Source: Ischnura elegans (lineage: Eukaryota; Arthropoda; Insecta; Odonata; Coenagrionidae). Taken from it: a stretch of DNA of 64,000 nucleotides. The notes under the pieces are model-generated. The model worked only from the letters and a program-made list of their open reading frames with translations. It was not told the DNA's origin and searched no databases. The stretch spans positions 74,221,243 to 74,285,242 of the forward strand of contig NC_060248.1 of assembly GCF_921293095.1 (NCBI RefSeq), given 5' to 3'. Made by a program: the position numbers and the translations under genes. Positions 11,401 to 22,625 of this stretch are shown here, piece after piece (within the stretch, counting starts at the first letter, position 1; every line of letters starts with the position of its first letter).

Positions 11401-14400
11401 TGAAGTTACGGAATTCATTGTAAACACCGGTGGGCTGCCAAGTAAATAATTAAACGGAGCATTTTGTAAATGATGAAATTGTTTTAAAGTCATACCTCCT
11501 AAATAAAATTATATGAAAACACGGGGTAGACGGCATTCGTTTTGAAATTAATAAGTTGATTCCGGGCCGCATTTTTGGTATATGGTGGAGAGAAAATTTT
11601 GTCCGTCAGTTTATTTTTGTAGTGGTCATAATTGTTACTTTCTTATTTCTATTTGATCTGCCTTCCTGGGAGCAGGACTTCGTGCACGCCCTCTCCGTCC
11701 TCTCGCGCGGCTCCGTCGAGGAGAAGCTCCGCTGGGCGTTCGCCCTCTACGACGTGGACGGCGACGGCAAGATCACCAAGGAGGAGATGGCGGGCGTCGT
11801 GTCCGCCGTCTACGACCTCATGGGCGCCTCCACGGCCAAGCCCTCCTCACCCTCGCCCTCCTCCCCCTCTGCACAGCACCGAAAGCGCCACGTGGTTCCC
11901 GCCGCGCACCACCACCGGGGGCGGAGGGCGTCGGAAGTTGAGGGCGGGGGTATTGGGGACGGCGAGGGACACCCGACCATTTGCATCGTGGACGACGCGG
12001 CCGCCGCCGTCAACGAGAGGGTCGAGGCACTCTTCCAGGTGAGAGGCTCAGTAGCGTAACCTTGGGACAGGGGGCGGATTAAAGGTGGATGAGGGATGCC
12101 AGGGTTCAGACCCCCTGATACCCCCCCTAAATTTTATAAATATTTTTTTTATTTTATAGTTTTTGCATCCTTAAATGACTAAACTTGTTCCATTCCACCT
12201 GTTGTTGAGAACAAAAATGAAATTTTAGGCTCCGAAATGCGTTAAAAAAGGGTATTTTAAAGAATTTTACATGGGAGAACTCCCCTCTCTCCTGGGGAGT
12301 ATTCATAAAGAGGTAGGGGCTATTCTCTGCTATTTCAATTGCTGTGTTCTTATTTCATCTACCTATGTTTCACTAATATTCATTACCTGCCTGTCACTAA
12401 TATTCATTATCTGCCTGTGTCCTATATTCCTAATTCTTCCTATTTTTGATTTGCTGGATGCTCTTCTTCAGAAGTCCTCTTCCGTGGTTAATTTTAGGTT
12501 TCCATAGCATTTTTTCCTTCTTTTGGTAATTAAAAAGGCATTTTGTGAGGTGGAGGGGGTTCAAGCAGTCTGCATCCCTGTGCATTTTTTAATGAGTGCT
12601 AGACTCTCTTTCATGAGGGTATTTCGCAACAATATTATGTTTAGGAAAGTACATACCAAAAAATCAAATATTTCTATAGAGATCTAAGGCAAAATAGAAC
12701 TTCAAAACAGATCGAGGGCAAATAATCAGTAAGTCATGGTTACCAGTCATTTCTACAGAGAGATAATTACACCTAATCCCTTCCTTTCCTCCTCCATCTA
12801 TCTGAGGAGGAATGTAATGATGTGCAATATAGCCAATGAGTCATAGTCCTGGCAGTCCAGGCATGCAGCTAGGAAATAAGGCTAGTGGGGGTTTTAGGCA
12901 CAACTGGTAATGGGGAATCTGGGGGATATATAGTTCTCACCAGGGTAAGTCGGGGGTGCAGGTGCCCTCCCCCAGAAATTATTTTAGATAAATGGTTCAA
13001 CATGGGGAATTTTACGGCTTTCTGACTGGTATTTTATCAATCCTTACACTTTTCCATAAGTAATATTTATCCATTTAAGTAAAATGGATTAAAATTTTCT
13101 CTAAGCCCTGGGAGGGGTTATCCCCCAAACCCTCCCCCCCTTACTGTGCCAATGGTCCTGATAAGGCCACTGGCAAAATAGAGAAAAAATTTGGTATTTT
13201 AAATGCGGACCTTCAAAAGAATATCCCCTGATTCACGCTAATCATTATATTTTTTCATCATTGATTTCATAATTGGAAGGGATGTAATCTTAAGTAAAAT
13301 GCATACCTACTAACCCTTACCCCAACCTACTCCCCCTCGAAATGACCTCTCCTACTCCACTAAAAACATATCCTGATGCTTTGCCACTCAAATACCTCGC
13401 TGTTTACAAAAAAAAACTATTAGAGCCATAATAGTTTTTTCCATCAAAGTATTATCAAATTGAACTTAGACCTAGGAAGTAACAAGGATTGTTATTTTTG
13501 TAAAAATAATATTGTAAAAACCTTATAGTTACAATTATTTTTTTTTTAATATTATAGTTTTCATGAACATGCCTCCTTGAGAGTGTATTGCAGCGACTCC
13601 TCACTGCCCTAATGTGTTTCCCAGCATAGAGAACAAAACTGTAAAGGAAAATTGGCTCATACTTGAAGACATGAAACAGAAACTAGATTAAATCAGTGAA
13701 CTATGTCTAAAATAAACTGAACTTTATTACTAGTCGTCATCAAATTTCTTGTAAAATAAGTCAACTCACTCTTACGAAGGTTTGAACTGGGGAATTACCA
13801 GGTGCACCCTAGCAGTGAAGTGGTGCAGGAATACATGTAAGTAGCATTCCCATTGTGGTGTATTCAAATTATAATGAAAAATATATACATTGTAAACCGC
13901 TTTGTCGGGTGGGACTGTGGGAGGGTTTGTTTGGAGAGCTCGTCCAGGGCGAATGGGTAGTGGGTCGGGAGTGAGGGGAGGTGGGGAACAAAGAAGAAAG
14001 TGGGTGTGGGGTGGGTTTCTATTGCTGAATGAGGGCTGGCGTGCACGAAATAACGAAGGCTTACACTGCAAGTTACGAGTTCAACAAAACAATTAATGCA
14101 CAAATAAATCTTGAAACATACAATAAAACACATAAATTTATCGTTTCTCCTAACCTAAAAAAAACACTACTGCTACTGGCCAGTGAAATAATAATGAAAG
14201 CAAAATTAATTGGTTCTTTCCGAAATTAAAAAAATAAACAATTACCAATCAATAAAAGAACAATTAGTCAAAAACTGTGCTTTAATAAATGTCTGGAGTG
14301 AATACAAAAACAAAACAGGTGAACTATAAACAACGCCAATATTACTTTAAACACACTTTCCTAAATACTACAATTATTCACTCACACACGGGGAACATGG

Positions 14401-15551
14401 GAGGGCAAGCAAAAATAAAATAAATGCAAGGGAAATTTTCACGATTCTTCTGGTCTTGAATGGGGGAAAAAGGGACTCTTCGGGGATCTTCTGAATTCAG
14501 GAGGGACGGAATGTAGGGTGACAAGAGTACTTATCGGCTCTATGTGTCGTGGATGGAGATGGCCTCCTTGGCTGGTTCCGGTCAGGGTCGCTGCGTCTAC
14601 TTTCACTGTGGGCTGAGAGAATATTCAGTGGGATGACGTGGGTTGACCACCTTCTTGTTGGCAATGGAAATCAACCGTTCCTTCTCCTGTTTCCAACTTT
14701 CACCAGTCCTCTCCTTTCTGGTCCAAACTCCATGCCTTGTTTATCTTTCTCTCTCTTCCACGGGACTACAGGGATGCACCTCTGCCAGCCAACATAGCCT
14801 CCGGATGCCTCTCCATGCCGAATAATGAATACTCTAGCTGGCTGTCCTCGGGTTTTATAACCCCGCAAGGTTAACTTTCTGGGGTTGGTAGGGAAACTCG
14901 TAGTGGCGGGTTTTCTCCGAATCGTCCATTGGGGGGGGGGGGGGGTTTGCCAAAGTTTGTGGGGGGTGGCGAATTGCATCACCCTCCGATCGCTGCATGC
15001 AGGTGTTGTTTTCTTGGGGGGGGATGAGGTGAACCTGGCACTGGTCACGTCCACAAGGAAAATTCCGTACTCGGGAAGCGGGCGGAAGAATCGTGGGAGG
15101 TGGGGGAAATACACTGCACTTGGGTTCGTTCATGCCTCACTGCATCCTCACACACATTCACACACAAAATTACGTCAGCCTTCTCTACCTCAGGAATGCT
15201 GATTTGAATGCCCATGAACCGCACCAAGCGGCATCGGTTACAATATATATATATTTCGTCAGGAAACTTATGTTGGGTATTGACTTTAGTAGTCGTCCTG
15301 CTTTCTACAGAGAGTGTCCAAAGCTCTGGGCCATTGTGGGAATCATAGAATTATGTTATAAGAAAAGTTATGTAAAATTATCAGTACTTACCTCAGCTAT
15401 GCCTTCAATCTCATTATTCCATCTGTGTCTTTTACTGCAGAAAATGGATAGGAATGGAGATGGAGTGGTCACCCTTGAAGAATTTGTTGAAAGCTGCCTT
15501 CATGATGAGCACATCCCAAGTTCAATGGCTGTATTTGACTCCTCCTTCTGA
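8224..15551 (+). CDS. KCNIP: Kv-channel-interacting protein (KChIP family), 5 coding exons
   Basis: Joined exons 8224-8416, 10286-10477, 10925-10998, 11676-12038 and 15441-15551 give 310 aa with unbroken phase at every junction. The product matches the KChIP/recoverin family: a degenerate EF1 with the CPxGxV signature (in exon 2), then EF loops at about residues 143-154, 179-190 ([12 protein letters not shown]) and 277-288 ([12 protein letters not shown]). Family members are cytosolic calcium sensors that bind the N terminus of Kv4 (Shal) channels and tune trafficking and inactivation; that role is inferred by family. The start at 8224 is chosen for its strong context (A at -3, G at +4) and because no ATG lies upstream in frame. 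The N terminus is Gly/Arg/Ser-rich, then turns amphipathic and aromatic (about residues 45-64). A low-complexity insertion at about 204-264 lengthens the EF3-EF4 linker, whereas vertebrate KChIPs are about 216-256 aa. Other first exons, as in vertebrate KChIPs, may exist unseen. Confidence 0.9.
8417..10285 (+). other. KChIP intron 1
   Basis: The intron runs from GTACGG to TGCAG. It is AT-rich and I see no RNA gene, repeat or coding segment in it apart from a few short unrelated frames. Confidence 0.6.
10286..10477 (+). CDS. KCNIP: KChIP coding exon 2 (EF1 region)
   Basis: 192 bases after acceptor TGCAG. It encodes the conserved stretch with YRPDSLEAL, then [18 protein letters not shown] and [12 protein letters not shown], which aligns closely with vertebrate KChIPs. 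It ends one base into a codon at donor GAG|GTCAGA. Confidence 0.93.
10925..10998 (+). CDS. KCNIP: KChIP coding exon 3 (EF2)
   Basis: 74 bases after acceptor TTACAG. It encodes [20 protein letters not shown], the family's EF2 segment. The loop has Asp, Asp and Ser at positions 1, 3 and 5. The donor is GAG|GTGGGT, phase 0. Confidence 0.93.
11676..12038 (+). CDS. KCNIP: KChIP coding exon 4 (EF3 plus long linker)
   Basis: 363 bases, phase 0 at both ends. The first 50 codons match the family ([20 protein letters not shown], then a canonical EF3 loop and the YDLMG end). Codons 51-111 form a Pro/Ser-, His/Arg- and Gly/Glu-rich linker that stays open. The last ten codons ([10 protein letters not shown]) return to the family pattern before donor CAG|GTGAGA. 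The exon is much more GC-rich than its flanks. Confidence 0.9.
12858..13154. mobile_element. hAT-type MITE (CAGCTAGG family)
   Basis: The ends are CAGGCATGCAGCTAGG and, inverted, CATTGGCACAGTAAGG, with G-rich and C-rich subterminal blocks. The interior is clearly the same family as 25778-26054: both share TTTTAGATAAATGGTTCAA, TTTTACGGCTTTCTGA and TAAGTAAAATGGATTAAA. No 8-bp target duplication can be matched, so the copy is aged. Confidence 0.7.
13704..15242 (-). mobile_element. Candidate solo LTR, boundaries uncertain
   Basis: This 1.5-kb block is richer in GC than the intron around it and contains no coding domain. Read on the minus strand it begins TGTAACCG and ends TTAGACA. It carries a TATAAAA box at about 14853-14859 (minus) and an AATAAA near the far end, the order expected of an LTR. 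The flanking bases do not show a matching target duplication, so ends and class are tentative. If correct it is a fossil of an LTR retrotransposon reduced to one terminal repeat. Confidence 0.3.
15441..15551 (+). CDS. KCNIP: KChIP coding exon 5 (EF4 and C terminus)
   Basis: 111 bases after acceptor TTTTACTGCAG. It encodes [19 protein letters not shown], a canonical EF4 loop, then SMAVFDSSF and TGA at 15549-15551. Both the length and the ending with a Phe-Asp motif fit the family. Confidence 0.93.
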   Translation, partial: KMDRNGDGVVTLEEFVESCLHDEHIPSSMAVFDSSF

Positions 15552-17320
15552 CCCCAATCTCCATCAAGTACAGGTCAATTTGATATTTCATATGTTGTCC
15601 TGCCTAACTTCCTTTAACTGTGTGATAGAACTCAAAATTGTACAATGATTGAAATTATTTCGAGTGTTGTAATGAAAGAAGCATTGATCATGATTAATGG
15701 TGGAATTTAAGCCTAAGGATGATGAAGTGATAAGATTTTGCTATGGACAGAAAGATTTACATTGCAGAATACATTCACGTGATGCATATTCTCGTATGAA
15801 AATCTTAAGAAACACTATAATAAACGTTTTGGATGTGCGTGCTCATTGGCACTGTGGTTTGCTATTTTTGAAAGAAATTTGTTTAAAAGCAGCAAGTGAT
15901 AAAATAGTAGATAGTTTAAATGAATGGTCCACATTATAAAATCTTGTATTCTTGTTGAAAGTTAAGTTTTTTGACCAAGTGTGTTGGAATGAACCCAGAG
16001 AATAGTGTAAATAAGCCAGAGAAATATTGAATATAAGTCTTGAGCTCAAATTAATTTTAGAAAAGGTCATCTCTCTAGGAAAAACTAAGTTATTACTAAG
16101 AATATAAGTGTACATATATTTATTTATGATATCATTCGTCACATTTCTGATGAAGTGATAAATCATCAGCAGAGTGTCTGACAGTACATCAGTCAGAGAA
16201 TACACCTGCTGTACCTATATAAGAAGAATTATCTTGGAATGGGAATTTCAAATGAGTTACTGGCACTAATTAATACACCTAACATTCATTTGAAATTTGA
16301 GCGTTCAGTGTGTATATATAATTAATACATATTCCAGGATTTTTACGTGCTAAGATGAATGATTCTATAATATATGATTGAGATGAATGGATGATAGCAA
16401 TTATGGAATCTATGGGTAAAGATAACTATCCCTTCAATATAGAATGGGATTTTCATATCAGCTTTTCTCCATCACATGGACTGGTACATTTTCCAGCATC
16501 AGTTCCTTCAAGTCAATCAACAGCCATTAAATATGGTTATTGGACTTCCTGGAAGCATACGCAGCTGAGTCATGCCTTAGAAAATATCCTTTTCTACAGT
16601 TATTTCTCATTTTATTGAAAATTATTCTCAAATAATTGTGGACAGTTCCATTTCTCCACCAAGCCAAGCTGGTACATATACTGCAAAAAAAAGCATGCAT
16701 CAAACATATCCCTTCCCTGCAAATGAAATCCATTTAAAAGATTATAAATTTTAAGAAATTCAAAGCATACGAACTTCACAAGCCGATCCCCATTATGAGA
16801 AACATTCTTTTACTTGCTCTTACTTTCCTATATGTACTTCCTTCAGGAAAATTGTGACACCAAGCATTGAAGAAGGATTTTTATACAGGTCAAAAGTGTA
16901 TTTTATTTCTGTGTACATATAGTTATATGTAACTACAGATGTTGCCATATATTGATAGGATTATAATGAAATGAAATGGATATTGAGCAAAAGCACTCAT
17001 TTTTGTCCAATACACAAAGCAGGGGGCATTCGTACCAAATAAAATGGATACTGCTTTATTTGATGTAGAGAAAAAAATAATCTAGTTAATATTTTGTCTC
17101 TGTGGCCTGGCACATAAATATATGGTAACAAAGAGAGAGTATTTTGCTACCTATACCCTTTTTATGTGGAAAGAATTTATCACCATGTTAGAAATTACGA
17201 TGTGTATGATAGCATAAGTCCTGCTGCTGTTTGTTTAGATGAAGAGTTTTTTCCAGATGTAATGATTAAATGTTTAAAAACTGAATGTCTTATCTGAATG
17301 TTCCAAATAAATTTACTTCA
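15552..17320 (+). other. Probable KChIP 3' UTR and flank
   Basis: AT-rich sequence without supported genes. AATAAA hexamers occur at 15819-15824 and 17306-17311. Either could end the mRNA; the sequence alone does not decide. Confidence 0.35.
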
Positions 17321-18658
17321 TTTTTCAAGGAACTTTGTGCTAGCCTTGACTTGCTATGGCCAAATATGAATTGGAGTGATCCTACAGTTTTGTATCATTA
17401 AAAGCTGTCAATGCGCTCAGTCCTATTTCAGTAAAATATGCATCTTATATGTACAACTAAATTTAATTGAATATGAGTTATTCTTAAAAGTTACTACGTA
17501 TTGCTAATCAAAGGATGTTCATGCAGTCTTGTCTTGATAATTGGAAGTGCATTGTAAAGTGAAGAAATGTTTGGTTACATAAATTCTGAGTCAAAGAAAA
17601 TAATTTATTGGGTGCAGAATTGGCTATAATTGTCATAATTCATATTTACCTTGGTTGTGTAATAATTTCCATCTAAATAATTTATAGAAGCTCAATGATT
17701 AATTTAACTACATACATTCATACTTATACAATACAAAAAATATGTGTGGGCCATGTCTATGGCCTTTGTTACCTGAGCAGCCCATGGTATGTTGGATCGT
17801 GAGGGAACCAATTGTTGAGGTCTCAGCATAAAAGCCAAAGATTGAGATTTTTATTTCTTTCCAAATTACTAGATATGCACAATGTTACCCACTTGTGACA
17901 TTAATTAACATGAAATTGCTCATTTTGAAGCACTAAGGATTTAAATCCACTAAATTACATGGCAGGAATGGTTTGAGATGCATTCAAGAGGAGGAAAAAG
18001 ATCAGACAGGCTAGAGCAGAGTTGCATTTTGAAACTTCTTACATCTGCCATAAATCTGCCACACTGCATGCCAAGCATTTTTTTTTGTATGCTAAGGTGT
18101 ACATACGTTGGTTGGACTGTTGTCCTAGGCAGAAATAATATATCAACATTTTTTCTACATACTCTAGGAAGGATTCATTGCATAAATTGCCTTATCATTT
18201 TCAATGAAAGCTGGAGCAATCACATCAATGTTTACAGTTGAACAGGCCAAAGTTTTCCCTAACAGAGTAAAAGGGTACGAAGAACCCTTGGTAGCTATGT
18301 TTATTGCTTGGTCATTTGATGTCCCCGTTGACAACTCAAACCCTTGTCGTGCCATAAAATATTCTCATTTGGATGTGGATCACTAGGAAATATAATTTCT
18401 TTTTTCTTTCTCTTGCAGAACTCTTTCTATTCATAATCTTTTTTATTCTCTGACAATGTGTGTTTTCATCTCAGCACTTGGCAACCCTGCCCCCAAACCC
18501 TCTTTCAAATCTTCTATGGGATTACTATGGCCACCTAGGGTCCAAGTGGCATTACAATGTTATCTGTTGCTATACATGACCTAATAAGCAAAAGTAACTT
18601 TGGCTATTGGAAACTCAACATGCCACTGAGGTGTGGTAATCGTCATATGGATGCGGTG

Positions 18659-18940
18659 TGAGGGTGGATCCAGGATTATTTTCTGGGGGGGCATAACGGT
18701 CTGACATGCAAACAATCTTCTCATAGTTGAGATTAAAAACATGATAAAACAATTGCTGCATGAAATATTCTCTTTATTTCAATATGAAAGTTATTAATAT
18801 AAAATCAAATGATTGAGGCTCTGTAATTCACAAAACAATATGGAACATAATGATAACCGTATTAAAAATTTAGTCTATTTTTTAAGCGTTTGGGGGAAGA
18901 AGGCACATGCTCCCATGTCCCCCCTAAATCTGCCTAGGAT
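18659..18940. mobile_element. MITE relic of the GGATCCAGGAT family
   Basis: The ends read GGTGGATCCAGGATT and, inverted, CCTAGGCAGATTTAGGGG, with a run of G after the left end and a run of C before the right end. This is the same terminal pattern as the copies at 40338-40535 and 40808-40967. No clean target duplication is seen. Confidence 0.5.
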
Positions 18941-20573
18941 GTGGTTAGCTCAAAAAACTTCTAGAATTGATGTGCAATGTCATCGCCTGGCATCCAAATT
19001 TTGAGAGTTGCAAAGTTGAGTGATGAGCCATATTTTTCCAAATTTTTTCTGATGATCTTCAACTTAATAAGAATAAAAAACATTTTTCTTTATACTGATG
19101 ATGTGATTTTTCAATTATGAGAAAATTGTGAGACTGATATTTCCCTGGACTGGACTTATATTTTAATCAATGATCAAACTAGCTTTCTTAAATTTTAACA
19201 TCAGAAAGATAAGTCAGCTAGAGCAGCCTCCTTGAACCGATAAAGGCGTCTCTGGTAGTTTGAGTAGAGCATGATGCCAAGGATTTGCTGCTTTGAATGA
19301 AATTTTGTTGATTTTGCATTCTCCCCCCATACTTGGTGTTTTCACTTTCAGCAAAGAAGTTAGGACCTCCAGTCTCGTAAACTGACAAGCAAAAGATTGT
19401 CCAAATGCACAACTACCATGAACTACAAAGTGGGCACTGATGACAACTCTCTCTTGAGATATTTTTGACCAGGATGCTGCAGCTAAATTGAAATAGGAAC
19501 CAACTTTGCATATTTTCCCAATGTCGGCCTTAAATTTTTGATGAAGAAACTTTCTCTTGAAGTTGCACCATCAATTATGCTGCTTTCCTGCAGATAAGCA
19601 GCATTTTCATCAGAACTGTTAAGTCCCTTCATGATGATGGTAAACAAAAGCAAACTTATTGTAATACACTTATTCTAAAACCCCATACTCATTCAAAAAC
19701 TCTAACCCTTTCTTCAAAGCTTTACACTAAAGTCTTGAGCTTCATATTGCATGGAGAGTGGCAAAATATTCAACGCCAAAAAAAAATAAATTGTTATATA
19801 ACAAACTGCAGTCAAAAGTGAGATATGGGTGTCTATTAACATTCTCCCAGGTTGATTAGACCACTGTTTAGCCTTTTTTTATATTCATCATATGCCTTGC
19901 ACAGTAAGTAAAAGTTGTTCCTAGAAGCAAAATTAGTCCCTAGGAAGATTGCTATTTTAAATCACTGAACTGAAAAAAAAATGTTTTTTTGTACTCATTG
20001 AATGAAGATCATCATTGATGAGGTATTTATTGAGGATAATTATGAAAGAAATTTTAAAAAATGTAAGGTGTTCTACTCCACTTCACTATCACCTAACTTC
20101 TAATTGGAAATTTTCACTCTAACTTCTTCTAAGTGCACCGTTCTGATCCATATCTACACCAAATTTTCATAATAAAATAGCCTTACTAGACCTGCTATGT
20201 ACTTTTTAGAGTCATCCATAAGTAAACAGAAGATTCAAAATTCTGCTTTAAGCTCTCCTTCGACTCTTTGAAGGTTTTCCTATGGCTAGTTAAAGTTTAT
20301 TTCCTAAAGTTTGTCAATAGCAAACTCCTTGATGGTCAAAGTTAGGCTTCATACTGTGGTGATACATATGTGCAAGAACATGCTGCCTTCTAGTACATTG
20401 TGTTGTGCAGCAATACACCTCCACCACCACAAAACCAACAAATTTCAAAGAGGCAGAGGATGCCTTGGTAGTTTAATTGGTTTATAAGCACCTCATTGCT
20501 TTGAGTCTAAGTCATGATGAATGATTTTTCTTCGTGCAATTGACACACTTCTAGTGCATATAATCTCTCTAAT

Positions 20574-20790
20574 CCCTATTGAAAATATTCAATTTCGTTC
20601 AATTGAAAAGTGACAAATTTCAATTGAATATGTGCATGAAATTCAATTTCATTTCCATTTAATTGCGTTAAATTTCAATTTCATAAATGGAAATCAAATT
20701 GAATATGAGGAAATACAATTGAATTTCATGCACATATTCAATTGAAATTTGTCACTTTTCAATTGAACGAAATTGAATGTTTCTAATAGG
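20574..20790. repeat. 217-bp foldback (inverted arms of about 75 bp)
   Basis: The arms 20574-20650 and 20715-20790 are near-perfect reverse complements rich in CAATTGAA. The outer ends are CCCTATTGAAAATATTCAA and its inverse TTGAATGTTTCTAATAGGG. The structure fits a non-autonomous TIR transposon. The superfamily is not decided because the target duplication is ambiguous. Confidence 0.75.
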
Positions 20791-21662
20791 GATGTTCATA
20801 AAAATCAGTGGTCCCCAAGCATTGTGAGGGTACACCTTTCTCCATGAAGGATTTAATATTGTTACTGTGAAGAGATACAGACATGTTCACCATTCCATAA
20901 GTACCTAATTTCAAAATATCCAATGAGGAGGAATATATTTATGCATGCCAAGTCAAAAGCATAGGAGTCAAATCAAGTTAAAAGGGCTTATAAGTTTTCC
21001 GTCCTTATCTAAGAGGACCCTTCCCTCCCTGAGACAACTATGTTAATTTCAATGCATATGAGAGTGAACATTAAAAACTCTGGATATGAAACTGTATCCT
21101 GAAGCTAAACTATCACGAATTGAAGACTAAAATATGTAACTGTCCACTCTCAATAGACATATGGTTATTAGTTCTGTAAAGCAAGATCATCTGTGAGCAG
21201 ATAAACGTTCGATCCTGTTGTCTAAATGTTTTTCAGATACCTACCTATGATCTTAGATATCTCTCCAAATGGACTTCCATGAAAATTGTATCTGACAGCA
21301 TCCTTAAAGTTAAGTTTACTTATCAAGCTGATTTTGTGATGAACCATCTTCAATTATGTATGTAGTTCCATTTTTACAATCAGTAGTGCCATCCTTATAG
21401 TAAGAAGTAGTTTCATATAGATATATTTTTGGCATGAACTCATATTTCAAGCCATTGCATAAGAAGTTAGAATTTTTAATCCACAACTCAAAACATTTCT
21501 AACTGTATCTCCCTACCTAATTTTTCTCTTCAGTGCACAGCTAACTACATTATTTGTTCTTATAAATGTTTTGATTGAGTTTTTTTTTTCATCCCTATTG
21601 CCCATATTCCATAAATTTCAAAGCCAGAAATTAAATTTAATCTACTGACCATTAGATAAATA

Positions 21663-21957
21663 CAATGGCATAACTATGATGAGGATGAGAGGGATAGATC
21701 CCCCCCCACCCAAAGCCTAAGAGAATGAGAAACAAATTTTACTAGTAGGTATACTAATATTTTCCCCGTTGTGATGATTTCCCACAGAATTGCAAGTGAA
21801 ACCCAAGTTGTAAGCACCAAAATGATGTAAAATGAATTTCCAGGCATGCAATTTTTCAAAAACTTTCATTTTTCCAAAAAGTTGCCTTTGAGGGGTGGAG
21901 GGTCACCCTCTAGACCCTCCCATTACCACCCAAAGCATATTCCCTGTTACGCCAATG
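21663..21957. mobile_element. hAT-type MITE (GGCRTAACTA family)
   Basis: The terminal inverted repeats are CAATGGCATAACTATG and, inverted, CATTGGCGTAACAGGG. A C-run follows the left end and a G/C-rich block precedes the right end. It is the same family as the well-preserved copy at 25132-25383. Confidence 0.65.
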
Positions 21958-22559
21958 TATTACTGTAAAGACTAAAAAGTTTGCTTAAGCTATTTGTAGC
22001 TTTATTTCACCTGATCTATTTTTTACATTAAATTATCAGCTTTGTAGAAACATCATATCATGTAACCCATTCACTAGAATACGCTGACTTCTAGAATAGA
22101 ATGGATGACTTCTGTTGGCATTTAAAAATGGGTATTCTTCACATTTGATGCATAACTTCTGATTGGCTAGAACATCCTCGGTGCATTTGCAAATAATATA
22201 AATGCCCACAACCATTCTTGGATGTACAAATATTACAATAAAGAATTCTCCAGTCTACTTCTGGATGTGTTTCCACCCCATGTATTTAAATGGATTTACA
22301 AAAGTCTCCATCTTCATCACTGACAGGCCATTTGATCTGAATTTCATAGAAAAATAAATTGAAATTAGGGCTGTTAACCAAAATTCATTTTCTTGGTGAT
22401 CTGACCTACCAAAATTATTACTTTTAAATGCTATTCCTCACGATGATGAATATTTTGTTGTAACTACATATTGAGAATAAATGGATCACTAAACACTCAT
22501 CACCATGCTGCAAATATTTTGGTAAATGAATTAAAATGCACTCAAAGTAGTATTGGATA

Positions 22560-22625
22560 CATATGGGGGGCGCATGCCCACCCCCCTCCCCCCCCCTGGC
22601 GGGTCATTCCCATTGCCGAACCACA
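22560..22625. repeat. Short G/C-run repeat relic
   Basis: A block with runs of G then C (GGGGGGCGCATGCCC, then long C-runs) resembles the subterminal parts of the hAT-type MITEs nearby. It is too short to define an element. Confidence 0.3.

Larger units (their letters stand above)
12039..15440 (+). other. KChIP intron 4, repeat-laden
   Basis: The intron contains one hAT-type MITE (12858-13154) and a candidate solo LTR (about 13704-15242), listed separately. A run of 14 or more G lies near 14930-14945. The remainder is AT-rich with no coding signal recognised. Confidence 0.6.

Noticed and set aside
11632-12042. Alternative + frame and minus frame across KChIP exon 4
   Set aside because: The EF-hand frame is fixed by homology on both sides; the others are compositional shadows.
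15697-15939. 80-codon frame after the KChIP stop (starts MVEFKPKDDEVIRF)
   Set aside because: No homology recognised, no splice continuity with the gene, and it lies in AT-rich 3' UTR-like sequence.
18164-18386. Overlapping frames on both strands (e.g. a minus-strand peptide with ARQGFELSTG)
   Set aside because: The peptide resembles spurious translations of tRNA-derived repeats rather than a protein, and neither strand has further support.
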